48,950 bases of DNA from Candidatus Bathyarchaeota archaeon (GCA_020341775.1 CP070835.1:1398462-1447411), one strand, 5' to 3'; shown: positions 6,778 through 14,600, counted from the stretch's first letter. Notes: generated by a model from the sequence alone, not told the origin. Made by a program: numbers and translations.

Positions 6778-8308
6778 TCATTTAGGATCCATTTGTGATG
6801 TAAAAGGGGACAAAATATCCTTTTTCATGAAGAAGGATGCAAACCTCTCCTTTGGGCAGATTGTTCGGGTCGACTCTGGAGGGCGCAGTTTCTATGCACG
6901 TGTGGTGAATGCACAGAGCAAATCTACGCTAGAGACTGGCGAGCAACTTCGCGAAGCAGAAGGGAAAGAAACCTTCGGGCCTTACTCTTGTTACAAGAAT
7001 ATTGAGGCTATTCTTTTTCTTGAAAAGAGAGCGGGAAAAGTCCGCTCCCCCACCTTCAACCCCAATTACATGGATAAAGTATTCCAAACAACGCAGGAAG
7101 ACTCCGCGGTGTTAAAGCTGGGCGGAGAGCTGCAAATTGGCAACTTCCGCTCCGGTGAGTCGATGCTTGGCAATGTTGGGATTGATAGCGACGCAATCCC
7201 GCGGATGTTAGGGATGTTTGGGATGACCGGCTCAGGAAAGACGAACACTGAACTGATAGTCAATGCTCAACTTATCGACCACAGCCCCCAAACTGCGGGG
7301 CTAATTTTTGATTTTGCGGGCCAATTGCTAGAGGGAAAGGAGTTGTTCAACGTCGGCTTGCGCGATCACCCGCTTTTCCATAGCAAAGTGTGTTTTTACA
7401 GCACAAAGGCCGGGAAAATGCGCGTGGGTCTTCGGACGCTTCGCCCTGAGAAACTGCGTAATCTCTTTTCTGACATCACTGATCCCCAATATCGCCTCGC
7501 TCAAAAAATATATGGGCAGCTTGGAGAAGAATGGATCGAAAAAGTCTGCGAAGTATGGGAACGCAATGGACCAGCAGGTGTCACTAAACTTGTGTCTGCA
7601 CACAAAGGAACAATCAACGCATTGATGCAGAAACTTACTCACCTAAACCCTGCGCTTTTCCCCCCCTCCCCATATAGCTTCATTGACGATGTTATCGAAA
7701 ACATAAGTCAAGGCGTTACCTGTCTTGTTGACATCTCCGGGATCACTGCTGAAGAGCAACATCGCATCGTGTGCTTAACGGCTTCAGGCGTTGCGAATCA
7801 TTACAAACGTGAGTGGGAAAGAAATTATGAAAGATGGCAGCTGCTGCCTACTTTGCTAATAACACTGGAAGAGGCTCACGAATTCCTTGACCCTGCGAGG
7901 GAGAGGACAATTTTTTCTTCTATTGCTCTAACGTATCGAAAATATCGGGTGGGACTGAACGCAGTGACACCTCGTCCTTCTCGAATTAACCCTGACGTAT
8001 TTGCGGAACTTTGGACCAAAGTCATAATGAAAACCGAGTTGAAAGCTGATAGAGACTATCTCACCAAGAACACACCTTACCTTGAATACAGTGACACTGA
8101 ATTGAAGATGCTTGACATAGGCGAAGCATTGTTGATCTCTGAGCCAAAAATACGATTTGCGGTTCCAGTAAAAGTGGTCCACTATGCAGATTACTTGAAA
8201 ACTCGGGAGAAAGTTGACTACCGTTTGCCGCCCTCTAAGACCTTCGAGGTGATGGGTAAAAAGTTGAAGCAGCTGCAAAATGCAGGCAAAAGTCTTGGAA
8301 ACAGCTAA
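6770..8308 (+). CDS. herA: HerA-family DNA translocase ATPase
   Basis: A hexameric bipolar DNA translocase that works with NurA in end resection. With the GTG start at 6770 (VSNHLGSICDVKG) the protein has 512 residues. It has an N-terminal HAS-type beta-barrel (about 1-90), Walker A GMTGSGKT (151-158), Walker B LLITLEEAHEFL and the C-terminal TPRPSRINPDV segment. The GTG overlaps the nurA stop by 8 nt, implying translational coupling; the longer open frame back to 6599 lies inside nurA and is rejected. Its stop overlaps the convergent next gene by 4 nt. Confidence 0.9.
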   Translation: MSNHLGSICDVKGDKISFFMKKDANLSFGQIVRVDSGGRSFYARVVNAQSKSTLETGEQLREAEGKETFGPYSCYKNIEAILFLEKRAGKVRSPTFNPNYMDKVFQTTQEDSAVLKLGGELQIGNFRSGESMLGNVGIDSDAIPRMLGMFGMTGSGKTNTELIVNAQLIDHSPQTAGLIFDFAGQLLEGKELFNVGLRDHPLFHSKVCFYSTKAGKMRVGLRTLRPEKLRNLFSDITDPQYRLAQKIYGQLGEEWIEKVCEVWERNGPAGVTKLVSAHKGTINALMQKLTHLNPALFPPSPYSFIDDVIENISQGVTCLVDISGITAEEQHRIVCLTASGVANHYKREWERNYERWQLLPTLLITLEEAHEFLDPARERTIFSSIALTYRKYRVGLNAVTPRPSRINPDVFAELWTKVIMKTELKADRDYLTKNTPYLEYSDTELKMLDIGEALLISEPKIRFAVPVKVVHYADYLKTREKVDYRLPPSKTFEVMGKKLKQLQNAGKSLGNS

Positions 8309-9006
8309 CTTTTATATCCTGCGCTCTTAAGAATTTTTCTCATCTCTTCTTTCAGACTGTACGTGAAAGGGATTTTGCTTGCACTGCGCTCTAGATAACC
8401 TCTTTCGTACAGTTTTTTCATCAGACGTGCAGTATGCTCTCGGCTGAGGTTTATTCGCTCCTTAATTTCTGGTCCGGTTCTTCCGTTTTCGCCTGTTAGC
8501 AATTCGAGAACTTTAAGTTCAGTTTCAGTTAATGGTGCCAAGGCTTCTTCACGTCTAATTGGAATGGGGGACCGAATTCTAACCTCGGTTTCTCTTGGAG
8601 GGCGACGCTGTTTCTCAATTTTGGCGAGTTTCTGTAGCAGTGAGTTTCTTGATGATTCTGCTTCGTTAAACCTCTTTTCTAGCGATTCGATTCGGGGCAG
8701 CACTTCTTTTGGATCAAAAGGAAACACCAACTTTTCTGCAAGTGCTCGTACCTCTTTCTGCTGGTTGTTTAATCTTTCATTTAGGAGCTCATCACGGCCA
8801 GAAAGAGTGCTGATCTTAGTTGCAGAAGCGAGAAGGCGATCTTCCTGCTTCTGGAGCTGTTTATTGAAACTCACAATTATGTCGTCGATAACGCATTTGG
8901 CCTCTTCATACTCTTTACGTGACTCGCGGATACGCTTGCTATACAGAAATGCAGTAAACAGAGTGAATACCGACAAAATACACGCGAAAATCACGGTCTC
9001 GACCAT
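8305..9006 (-). CDS. Membrane-anchored coiled-coil protein with C-terminal winged helix
   Basis: 233 residues in three parts. One N-terminal membrane segment (about 3-21) is followed by a long charged helix/coiled coil (about 25-135). After a basic proline-rich linker (PPRETEVRIRSPIPIRREE) comes a MarR/ArsR-like winged helix (about 157-225, LTETELKVLELL...GPEIKERINLSREHTARLM). The predicted topology puts the DNA-binding domain in the cytoplasm tethered to the membrane. Function unknown: a membrane-tethered regulator or a chromosome-tethering factor is possible. Its upstream region carries eight TGTGA half-sites, a possible autoregulatory array. Confidence 0.75.
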   Translation of the reverse strand: MVETVIFACILSVFTLFTAFLYSKRIRESRKEYEEAKCVIDDIIVSFNKQLQKQEDRLLASATKISTLSGRDELLNERLNNQQKEVRALAEKLVFPFDPKEVLPRIESLEKRFNEAESSRNSLLQKLAKIEKQRRPPRETEVRIRSPIPIRREEALAPLTETELKVLELLTGENGRTGPEIKERINLSREHTARLMKKLYERGYLERSASKIPFTYSLKEEMRKILKSAGYKS

Positions 9007-9018
9007 TCCAATACCCGC

Positions 9019-9034
9019 TGTGACCTCTCTGTGA
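9019..9034 (+). promoter_or_regulatory. Paired TGTGA half-sites in the leader of the coiled-coil winged-helix gene
   Basis: Two direct TGTGA copies start at 9019 and 9030, 11 nt apart. They lie 13-28 nt upstream of the ATG at 9006, inside the likely mRNA leader. Confidence 0.4.
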
Positions 9035-9055
9035 TCTCTCCCGACCTTTACGGCG

Positions 9056-9072
9056 TCACACTTGAAATCACA
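9056..9072 (-). promoter_or_regulatory. Paired TCACA half-sites near the predicted transcription start
   Basis: TCACA at 9056 and 9068, 12 nt apart. A TATA-like TTTATCTT on the minus strand near 9083-9090 would place the transcription start about here. Confidence 0.4.
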
Positions 9073-9107
9073 ATAAGATGAAGATAAACTTAAGGCTTAT
9101 GGTTATG

Positions 9108-9133
9108 TGTGAAATGTGACATCACAAATCACA
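9108..9133. promoter_or_regulatory. Four-half-site palindromic operator-like element
   Basis: TGTGA at 9108 and 9115 are followed by TCACA at 9122 and 9129. The four half-sites form a nested palindrome with a strict 7-nt step, centred on TGTGACATCACA. It lies about 100-130 nt upstream of the coiled-coil winged-helix gene. The symmetry suggests cooperative binding of two dimers, but the binding protein is unknown. Confidence 0.6.
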
Positions 9134-9249
9134 AAGGGGAAACAACTATGTTTCCTCTGAAGACGTCGTAAACGGCTCGAAAAGGAATCTTTTGCCACAA
9201 AAAGGCGTAATTTGGGCGCCTCTCTAGAGGCATCAGTGTGCTGCTAAAA

Positions 9250-9268
9250 TGTGACCTGTGATGTCACG
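9250..9268. promoter_or_regulatory. Three-half-site copy of the operator-like element
   Basis: TGTGA at 9250 and 9257 and TCACG at 9264, again on a 7-nt step. The palindrome overlaps the TGA stop (9264-9266) of the leftward unknown gene. Confidence 0.5.
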
Positions 9269-9794
9269 TATCGGATGTAATCCATGGATTCGAGAGGTCG
9301 TCAATCTGGGCTTCAAGCTCTTCGCGTAACACACGCAGTGCTTGAAACTGCTCTTTTGCTCCTTCTTTGTTGACCAAAAGATCTCTGTATGCTTCAGTGT
9401 ATGCCTTTAATTTGCTGGCGATTTCAATGTAGGTTATAAGATTTGCCTCTTCGAAGATGCCGAAATATCCCAAAAGAATGACTGTATATATTGATTGTAT
9501 GGTGTTCTTCTTCGCTTGTCTAAGCGTTCTGTTGAAAGCGCCTCGGCTTATTCTGGCCTTTGTTCGCCTTAATTTGGCTTTTTCCTCGTACTTTAGCCTT
9601 TTTGAGGCTAAATTCTCGGATAAAACGTCTATCAGTAGTGTTTCCAGCTGTATTTTTGTCAAATTGCTATTTCTTGCGAGTATTTTAACAATTGGGTCTT
9701 CCATTGAGTGTTTTATCCAATTTTGCACGTTTTTTCTGAAACTCAAGGTTTGCACCAATAGATCATGTGAATAGGATACAGTTTTGTATACCAA
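9264..9794 (-). CDS. Unknown helical protein, possibly DNA-binding
   Basis: 176 residues, predicted almost wholly helical, not recognised. Residues about 38-110 contain NSNLTKIQLETLLIDVL and ISRGAFNRTLRQAKKN, which resemble helix-turn-helix segments in a basic, Arg/Lys-rich stretch. A more hydrophobic helix follows (TIQSIYTVILLGYFG) and then an acidic helical tail. A shorter start at the ATG for MEDPIVKIL (9704) is possible. Codon use and the even composition support a real gene. Its position between two TGTGA clusters hints at shared control with the neighbour. Confidence 0.65.
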   Translation of the reverse strand: MVYKTVSYSHDLLVQTLSFRKNVQNWIKHSMEDPIVKILARNSNLTKIQLETLLIDVLSENLASKRLKYEEKAKLRRTKARISRGAFNRTLRQAKKNTIQSIYTVILLGYFGIFEEANLITYIEIASKLKAYTEAYRDLLVNKEGAKEQFQALRVLREELEAQIDDLSNPWITSDT

Positions 9795-10111
9795 CTAACT
9801 GTGGTCTATTATTTAAAACTGATTGGCTCTTAAAATGTTGGCAAAAGTAAACGTTTTCACCTTCGGAAAGAATGAATAGAGATGCGAATAGCCTTATCTG
9901 GTAGACGTGAGAGTGAACCAATTGAATTCCTCAGTTAATCATTGATTCCACATACGCTGCAAAATCGTGTGTAGATATGCGCTCAGGATCTAATGCTTAG
10001 CCATAGCTCATCAGGTCTTTCAGAGTATCCTGTGAACTGGCAGCTATGCGTGGTCTGATGTTGCATCACACAAGCATCACAGACGTGATATACTGTGTGA
10101 TCTTTGTGACA
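9795..10111. other. 317-bp intergenic region without a visible gene
   Basis: No coding frame, tRNA or convincing C/D-box RNA was found. It contains the upstream region of the leftward unknown gene and, at its right end, a cluster of TGTGA/TCACA half-sites. Confidence 0.6.
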
Positions 10112-10116
10112 TCACA
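10066..10116. promoter_or_regulatory. Cluster of TGTGA/TCACA half-sites downstream of the nitrilase gene
   Basis: TCACA at 10066 and 10077, CGTGA at 10084, TGTGA at 10096 and 10105, and TCACA at 10112; the last two form TGTGACATCACA. An isolated TGTGA also lies at 10031. The palindrome overlaps the stop codon of the nitrilase gene, as another copy overlaps the stop at 9264. Confidence 0.5.
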
Positions 10117-10945
10117 GTTTTTCTGAGAGTTTTCTTAATGACGCGAATAGTTCTGGTCTCAAGTCTCGAAGCGTAGGGACGAAAGCTTCAATGGGTCTTA
10201 TGTCGCTATAATCTACAGTTCCGAAGGAAATGTCTTCTTCATCATATTTTGACTGAGTAATAATGTGACCGTTGGGGCCTATGAGTCGGCTTCCACCCCA
10301 AAACTGTAGACCATTTTCTATGCCAACAAGGTTTACATATGCTAGAAAACATGTGTTTTCTATTGCCCTTGAGGCTGTGAGGATTTCAAAGAAATTTTTT
10401 CTAACTGCAGGTGAAGCTGAAATGCAAATAATAAATTTTGCTCCTTGGAGGCGAAGGATACGTGCCATTTCGGGGAAAAAGACGTCGTAACAGATAGTAA
10501 TCCCCAAAGCTCCGAGATTTGTCTCGAAGATAGGTACTTCATATCCGAGTCTAAAATACCGTTTTTCTTCGAAGACACTATGAGTTGGCAGGTGCATTTT
10601 CCTGTACTTGCCAACGTAGCCTTCGGGGCCTATTAAGACGGCCGTGTTGTGAAGAATTCCTTCTCCTTTCTCGCTTCTCTCGGGCATGCCGAATATTATG
10701 TAAAGGTCTTCTTTATCAGCGAGTTCTGCGATTTTCTCAGTGGAAGGTCCTGGAATCTCTTCTGCAAGCTCGTAGGTTAGGTCTCGAACCGTGTAACCCG
10801 TCAGCGACATTTCTGGGAAGATGATTATATCGGCTTTTTGCTTCTTAGCTTGTTTCACGTGCTTCACGATTTTGTTTATGTTATGTTTCTTATTGCCTAT
10901 CTTGCAGGGGAATTGCGATAAGGATACCTTGAATTTTTTCTTCAT
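10112..10945 (-). CDS. Carbon-nitrogen hydrolase (nitrilase superfamily), possible ammonia supplier to NadE
   Basis: 277 residues with the Glu-Lys-Cys triad of the nitrilase superfamily: E45 in IIFPEMSLTG, K116 in YRKMHLP and C152 in ICYDVFFPEM. The FPE, RK-HLP and ICYD contexts fit amidases and glutamine amidohydrolase domains. The gene follows nadE in the same direction with a 12-nt gap. In bacteria and eukaryotes this domain is fused to NAD synthetase and releases ammonia from glutamine, so a two-protein glutamine-dependent system is plausible. Another amide substrate cannot be excluded. Confidence 0.85.
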   Translation of the reverse strand: MKKKFKVSLSQFPCKIGNKKHNINKIVKHVKQAKKQKADIIIFPEMSLTGYTVRDLTYELAEEIPGPSTEKIAELADKEDLYIIFGMPERSEKGEGILHNTAVLIGPEGYVGKYRKMHLPTHSVFEEKRYFRLGYEVPIFETNLGALGITICYDVFFPEMARILRLQGAKFIICISASPAVRKNFFEILTASRAIENTCFLAYVNLVGIENGLQFWGGSRLIGPNGHIITQSKYDEEDISFGTVDYSDIRPIEAFVPTLRDLRPELFASLRKLSEKL

Positions 10946-10957
10946 AGAGTTTTACCT

Positions 10958-11806
10958 TTATTCAATCTCTATTGTGCGGGCGAATCTGAAATCAGCATTT
11001 ATCGTACGGTATTCGAGTTTAGTCGTAAGTGGCATTTTTCTTTTATGTTCTGACTGTAACCACCGTTTTTTGATCGACATAATGGTTTTTACGGGGAGAT
11101 TGAGTTGTTTTGCTATTTCTCTAGTAGGCATGAAGTGCTCTAAGCCGTAGAGAATCAAGTCGAGCTTTTCATATCTTAAGCCAATTTCCTTTTCTGCTGT
11201 TTGATTTGGCCAAAGAGCTGGGGTTGATGGTTTTTTAATAATTACGGATGGTATGCCTAAATGTGACGCAAGCTGGCGAACTTGGGTTTTGTAAAGATCC
11301 ATTAATGGAGCAATGTCAGCAGCTGCATCCCCCCATTTTGTGTAGTAGCCTATCATTGTTTCACTCTTGTCGCTACTCCCTACTACGATGAGGTTTTCGT
11401 GGTTAGCGTAGTAGTACCATATGAGCATACGGGCTCGGGCTTTCAAGTTGCCTCGGCATAATTTGGCTTTTCGGTCATAATCGGGGATTGCGCTGTATAA
11501 TGCGTCTAAGACGTTGGTGAGGTCAATCTGCTTCAGATTGAATTCGAACTTATCCTCCAGCAGTTTTACGAGCTCAAAATCAGCAGTCTCAAAGGTCTCC
11601 TGTTCAGGCATGTGCAGAGCAAGAACCTTTTTTCCTCCCAAGGCAATTGTGACGAGAGCAGCTGCTGTGGCGCTGTCAACGCCCCCGGATAGACCTAAGA
11701 CCACGCCTTTCGCATGGGCTTTGTCTACATAGTCCTTAATGAAGCGTGTGATTCTGTGTTGTATGGATTCTGAGTCGATTTTAAGCAAGTCTTTAGTTAA
11801 TTTCAA
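10958..11806 (-). CDS. nadE: NAD+ synthetase
   Basis: Converts nicotinic acid adenine dinucleotide to NAD+ with ATP and ammonia. The N-type ATP pyrophosphatase loop SGGVDS lies at residues 40-45. The downstream motifs GSSDKSE and TKWGDAAADIAP are the substrate-binding and dimer regions of the family. The 282-residue length matches ammonia-dependent archaeal NadE without a fused glutaminase domain. The C-terminal TREIAKQLNLP...SEHKRKMP segment is typical of archaeal NadE. It is the first gene of a leftward pair with the nitrilase-family gene. Confidence 0.92.
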   Translation of the reverse strand: MKLTKDLLKIDSESIQHRITRFIKDYVDKAHAKGVVLGLSGGVDSATAAALVTIALGGKKVLALHMPEQETFETADFELVKLLEDKFEFNLKQIDLTNVLDALYSAIPDYDRKAKLCRGNLKARARMLIWYYYANHENLIVVGSSDKSETMIGYYTKWGDAAADIAPLMDLYKTQVRQLASHLGIPSVIIKKPSTPALWPNQTAEKEIGLRYEKLDLILYGLEHFMPTREIAKQLNLPVKTIMSIKKRWLQSEHKRKMPLTTKLEYRTINADFRFARTIEIE

Positions 11807-11974
11807 GGTTGGATTACCTGCATACTTTCTGGTGTTGCTCCTTTTATCTTTAAGCGATTAATCATGTATAGTTGACGTTGGCAAGCGGTATTGTTCTATG
11901 GGGGGGGGTGATATCATCCTAGTGGGAAAAGGGAAAATGCTTTTAGTTTTGATACTTTCTTTTGTTTTGTCTAT

Positions 11975-12088
11975 GCCGGGGTGGCAGAGTGGTATTGCGC
12001 CGGCCTCGAGTTCCAACGTTACGCGCAACGGGTTAGATAGCCGGTGGGTCTTTGACCCTCAGGGGTTCAAATCCTCTCCCCGGCGCCA
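11975..12088 (+). tRNA. tRNA-Ser (anticodon CGA) with intron, CCA encoded
   Basis: Acceptor stem GCCGGGG pairs with CCCCGGC (12078-12084). The D stem is GCA/TGC, the anticodon stem CCGGC (12000-12004) pairs with GCCGG (12040-12044), and the anticodon CGA is at 12007-12009. A long class II variable arm (GGGTC-TTT-GACCC) and a T arm AGGGG/CCTCT with loop TTCAAAT follow. Discriminator G73 and the long variable arm identify a serine tRNA. CCA is encoded at 12086-12088. A 28-nt intron interrupts the anticodon loop after position 37. Confidence 0.92.
12011..12038 (+). other. tRNA-Ser intron (position 37/38)
   Basis: A 28-nt insert between G37 and A38. A relaxed bulge-helix-bulge can be drawn: 5' bulge AG^T, central helix CTCG with TTAG (one mismatch), 3' bulge AT^A, and an intron stem TCC/GGG. 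These cuts give exactly this interval. Confidence 0.75.
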
Positions 12089-12092
12089 AACC

Positions 12093-12098
12093 TTTTTT
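12093..12098 (+). terminator. Oligo-T terminator after tRNA-Ser
   Basis: A run of six T begins 5 nt after the encoded CCA, the usual archaeal tRNA termination signal. Confidence 0.45.
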
Positions 12099-12122
12099 AT
12101 TGAAGATTTGCTACCGTAGACT

Positions 12123-12641
12123 ATGTTTTCCGCCAAGGAAACGGCTCTTATAGCATCTATGTCTTCGGTGTATGCAGGTTATTCCTTTCTTTCAAGCAAC
12201 ACCATTGGTGGCTTGACTCATGGTGTTGACACTTTTTTCCTTAGATCATTACTCTTTGTGGTGCTTTCATTCACGGGTGTACGAGCTGGCTCTGCGTCGC
12301 TCATGGGATTAGTTTCAGGCACCATCATAGAATTTACAACACCATCACCCATCCACTTTTACATCTTTCCAAGCGTCGTTAGTTATGGCGTTACGTATGA
12401 CATTTTCACTTGGAAACGTAGATCAATGCGCCTCCCAGGCTCTGCCACTGTCCTACTTGCCACGCTTCTAAGCAGCACTATCATGGCTGTAATAGCGTTG
12501 GCTGTCTTTACACTTGCTGGCTTTTTTCCGCCCGAAATACTGCCGATAATGTGGTTCTTCGGGATTATGAGGGACGCATTGGTCGGAGTTGCTGGCGCTT
12601 TTGCTGGAATTAAAATTGCCAACGCTTTACTTGACATTTAA
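12123..12641 (+). CDS. Polytopic membrane protein, possible ECF-type transporter S component
   Basis: 172 hydrophobic residues with about five membrane helices. Small-residue-rich segments (GSASLMGLVSGTIIEF, GVAGAFAGIKIANALL) and the short loops resemble the S components of energy-coupling-factor vitamin transporters. No ATPase or T component is nearby, so the transport role and any substrate are unsupported by context. The start ATG lies 34 nt after the tRNA gene. Confidence 0.6.
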   Translation: MFSAKETALIASMSSVYAGYSFLSSNTIGGLTHGVDTFFLRSLLFVVLSFTGVRAGSASLMGLVSGTIIEFTTPSPIHFYIFPSVVSYGVTYDIFTWKRRSMRLPGSATVLLATLLSSTIMAVIALAVFTLAGFFPPEILPIMWFFGIMRDALVGVAGAFAGIKIANALLDI

Positions 12642-12705
12642 GGAATGCTTATAAGAAGTATGCCTTCTTAGCATCAGATAATACGCTTCTGGAGAGCCAT
12701 CAAAC

Positions 12706-13866
12706 TTGCACAACGCGTCTGAGCACTCACCAAATCGGCTTTCGGTCGCAACAGTAATAATCATCTCCATCATAGTAGTGGCTGGCGTCTTCGGAAATAT
12801 TTACACATACCGAATATTCTCCAACACCGTACAAAACCTAGAACATAAAGTCAGCACTCTTCAAACTCAGATCTCTGCTTTGAACAGTGCTTTGGGAAAT
12901 TACAGTCAGGCTAGTATTGGAAATGTTTCGCTTTCTGAGCTTTATGAAAACACTAAGGATTCAGTCGTCTTGGTTCGGGGGCAGGGAGAGCATGGAGAGG
13001 TGGCTGGCTCAGGATTTGTCTATAACTATTCAAGCGGTACGCACTCCCGCGTAGTTATAATTACGAATTATCATGTTGTTCAGGGCACACAAAGCCGCTC
13101 AATTACTCTTAGAAATGGCCACGCATATGCTGCCCAAATTCTTGGGGTGGATGCCTATTCAGACCTTGCCGTTCTTTCAGCTGATCACGCTCCTGCTAAC
13201 GAATTCAAACCGCTTCCTATCATTAGCTCATCAACACTTGAGGTTGGCGACTTTGTCATCGCATTGGGCAATCCTTACGAGTTGATTGGCTCTGTAACAA
13301 CTGGTATTGTCAGCCAACTTGGAAGAGCGATCCCGGAGGAGTTAGCCGGTGGATATTCGATTGCTAACGTAATCCAGATCAGTGCGCCTCTCAACCCAGG
13401 CAACTCTGGGGGCCCTTTGTTTAACTCTAAAGGGCAGGTTGTGGGCATCACATTTGCTATAATCGCAAATTCAACAGGAGTGGGCTTTGCGATACCATCT
13501 GACACGGTTCTCCGTGAGATAGCGTGGCTCGTGGCAGGTGATTCATACCCTCACTCATGGATAGGAGTAGCTGGCACTGATATGACCTATGAGCTCGCCA
13601 AAGAAATCGGCTCTAATGTGACCTACGGCTTTTTAGTGATGGCTGTAGAAGCACCCAGTCCAGCTCATAATGCAGGCCTTGAGGTTGACGATGTAATCAT
13701 CGCAATAAACGATACTCAGGTAATTAGTGGCGACGACGTGTCCAACTACCTTGAAGCCCACACTTCACCCGGACAGATTATTAGAATTACTGTGGAAAGG
13801 CAATATCCTGTGCGAACCGTAACACGCGATTTGGTGCTTGGAATTCGGCCTCCTCCGCCAAACTGA
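12706..13866 (+). CDS. Membrane-anchored HtrA/DegP-like serine protease with PDZ domain
   Basis: 386 residues. One N-terminal membrane helix (about 14-34) and a short coiled coil (40-65) tether a trypsin-fold protease outside the cell. The catalytic triad is H123 (TNYHVV), D153 (YSDLAVL) and S234 (PGNSGGP). A C-terminal PDZ domain (about 285-380, SPAHNAGLEVDDVIIAINDT) would bind misfolded termini. Likely role is protein quality control at the cell surface. The TTG start at 12706 follows GGAGAG at a normal distance; no ATG gives the membrane anchor. Confidence 0.9.
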   Translation: MHNASEHSPNRLSVATVIIISIIVVAGVFGNIYTYRIFSNTVQNLEHKVSTLQTQISALNSALGNYSQASIGNVSLSELYENTKDSVVLVRGQGEHGEVAGSGFVYNYSSGTHSRVVIITNYHVVQGTQSRSITLRNGHAYAAQILGVDAYSDLAVLSADHAPANEFKPLPIISSSTLEVGDFVIALGNPYELIGSVTTGIVSQLGRAIPEELAGGYSIANVIQISAPLNPGNSGGPLFNSKGQVVGITFAIIANSTGVGFAIPSDTVLREIAWLVAGDSYPHSWIGVAGTDMTYELAKEIGSNVTYGFLVMAVEAPSPAHNAGLEVDDVIIAINDTQVISGDDVSNYLEAHTSPGQIIRITVERQYPVRTVTRDLVLGIRPPPPN

Positions 13867-14015
13867 TGAGTCGAAGACAATCATTTATTTCGAAACTACG
13901 CGTCTTATCAATAACCTCTCATACGACAACGGCGAATTCGCAGGCAAAAAAACTTGGTAGGCTTTGCTGGCTCAGCAAACAACGCTGCGGCGGGTGCGCT
14001 ATAGCGCCAGCAACC

Positions 14016-14600
14016 TCAACAGCGTCTCTTTCCCAGAGGTTTTCGCTTTAATTTAGTGTCACAGACGCTGCAATGATTCGTTTTGTAATCTGCTGGGTAT
14101 CTGCGATGACAAGCGGGACAATAGAGGATCCATTGGAAGCGGTAGCGTATGCCGAGGGTCGTCAGCGATGCAAACTTGATGCCTAACTGATTCGCAACAT
14201 TTTGTATGGAAAAATCGTCTGTGACTATTTGAGGTTTGTATCCGGTATCTCTTAGCTCCAAAGCTAACGACAAAACCTGTCTATCTGCCACTGAAAGAAA
14301 ACGTAAATCACCAACGGCCTTTGATGACGACCTAATCTTCTGAACGTAATCCTCTCGAGGAACCTTGATTTTCAACCTTCCACTTTCAACGGCCGCGATG
14401 AAACGGGTCCACGCTAAAGAATTTGGGACAAGCTCGTTTCTGACTTCAGGAACGGAATACTGTGGGTCATGAATTAAAAGGGGTTCGAATCCCGCTATGA
14501 AAGCTGAGGTATCTAAAACGACGATTTTCCGCCTTTCAGTCTCTGTCAACATTGCCTTCCCTTTGCGCGCGCGCCTACGTTTTTGAATGTCATCCCACAT
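14016..14600 (-). CDS. nob1: Nob1-like rRNA maturation endonuclease (PIN domain plus zinc ribbon)
   Basis: The endonuclease that cuts the 3' end of precursor 16S rRNA. The PIN domain carries VVLDTSAF (D30), an early acidic residue (E52), SVADRQVLSLA (D106) and VTDDF (D128/D129). It is followed by the four-cysteine ribbon CPAC...CSVC (C161, C164, C177, C180), the Nob1 hallmark. The first 16 residues are basic and may not be translated; an internal ATG at 14552 (MLTETERRK) gives a more typical 178-residue protein. Confidence 0.85.
   Translation of the reverse strand: MWDDIQKRRRARKGKAMLTETERRKIVVLDTSAFIAGFEPLLIHDPQYSVPEVRNELVPNSLAWTRFIAAVESGRLKIKVPREDYVQKIRSSSKAVGDLRFLSVADRQVLSLALELRDTGYKPQIVTDDFSIQNVANQLGIKFASLTTLGIRYRFQWILYCPACHRRYPADYKTNHCSVCDTKLKRKPLGKRRC

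Noticed and set aside
9900-10080. C/D-box-like elements on the minus strand (CTGATGA and several CTGA)
   Set aside because: Spacing is wrong: about 21 nt from C to D' and only 2 nt from C' to D, or about 40 nt in the other pairing. C boxes lack the purine.
11898-12119. A plus-strand frame running through tRNA-Ser
   Set aside because: It contains the whole tRNA gene and its C-terminus is tRNA sequence read as protein.
13863-13950. CTGATGA after the HtrA stop as a possible C box
   Set aside because: No D/D' boxes at guide-RNA distance follow.
14480-14493. tRNA T-arm-like GGGGTTCGAATCCC on the plus strand
   Set aside because: It lies inside the nob1 coding frame (GFEPLL) and has no acceptor, D or anticodon arm around it.
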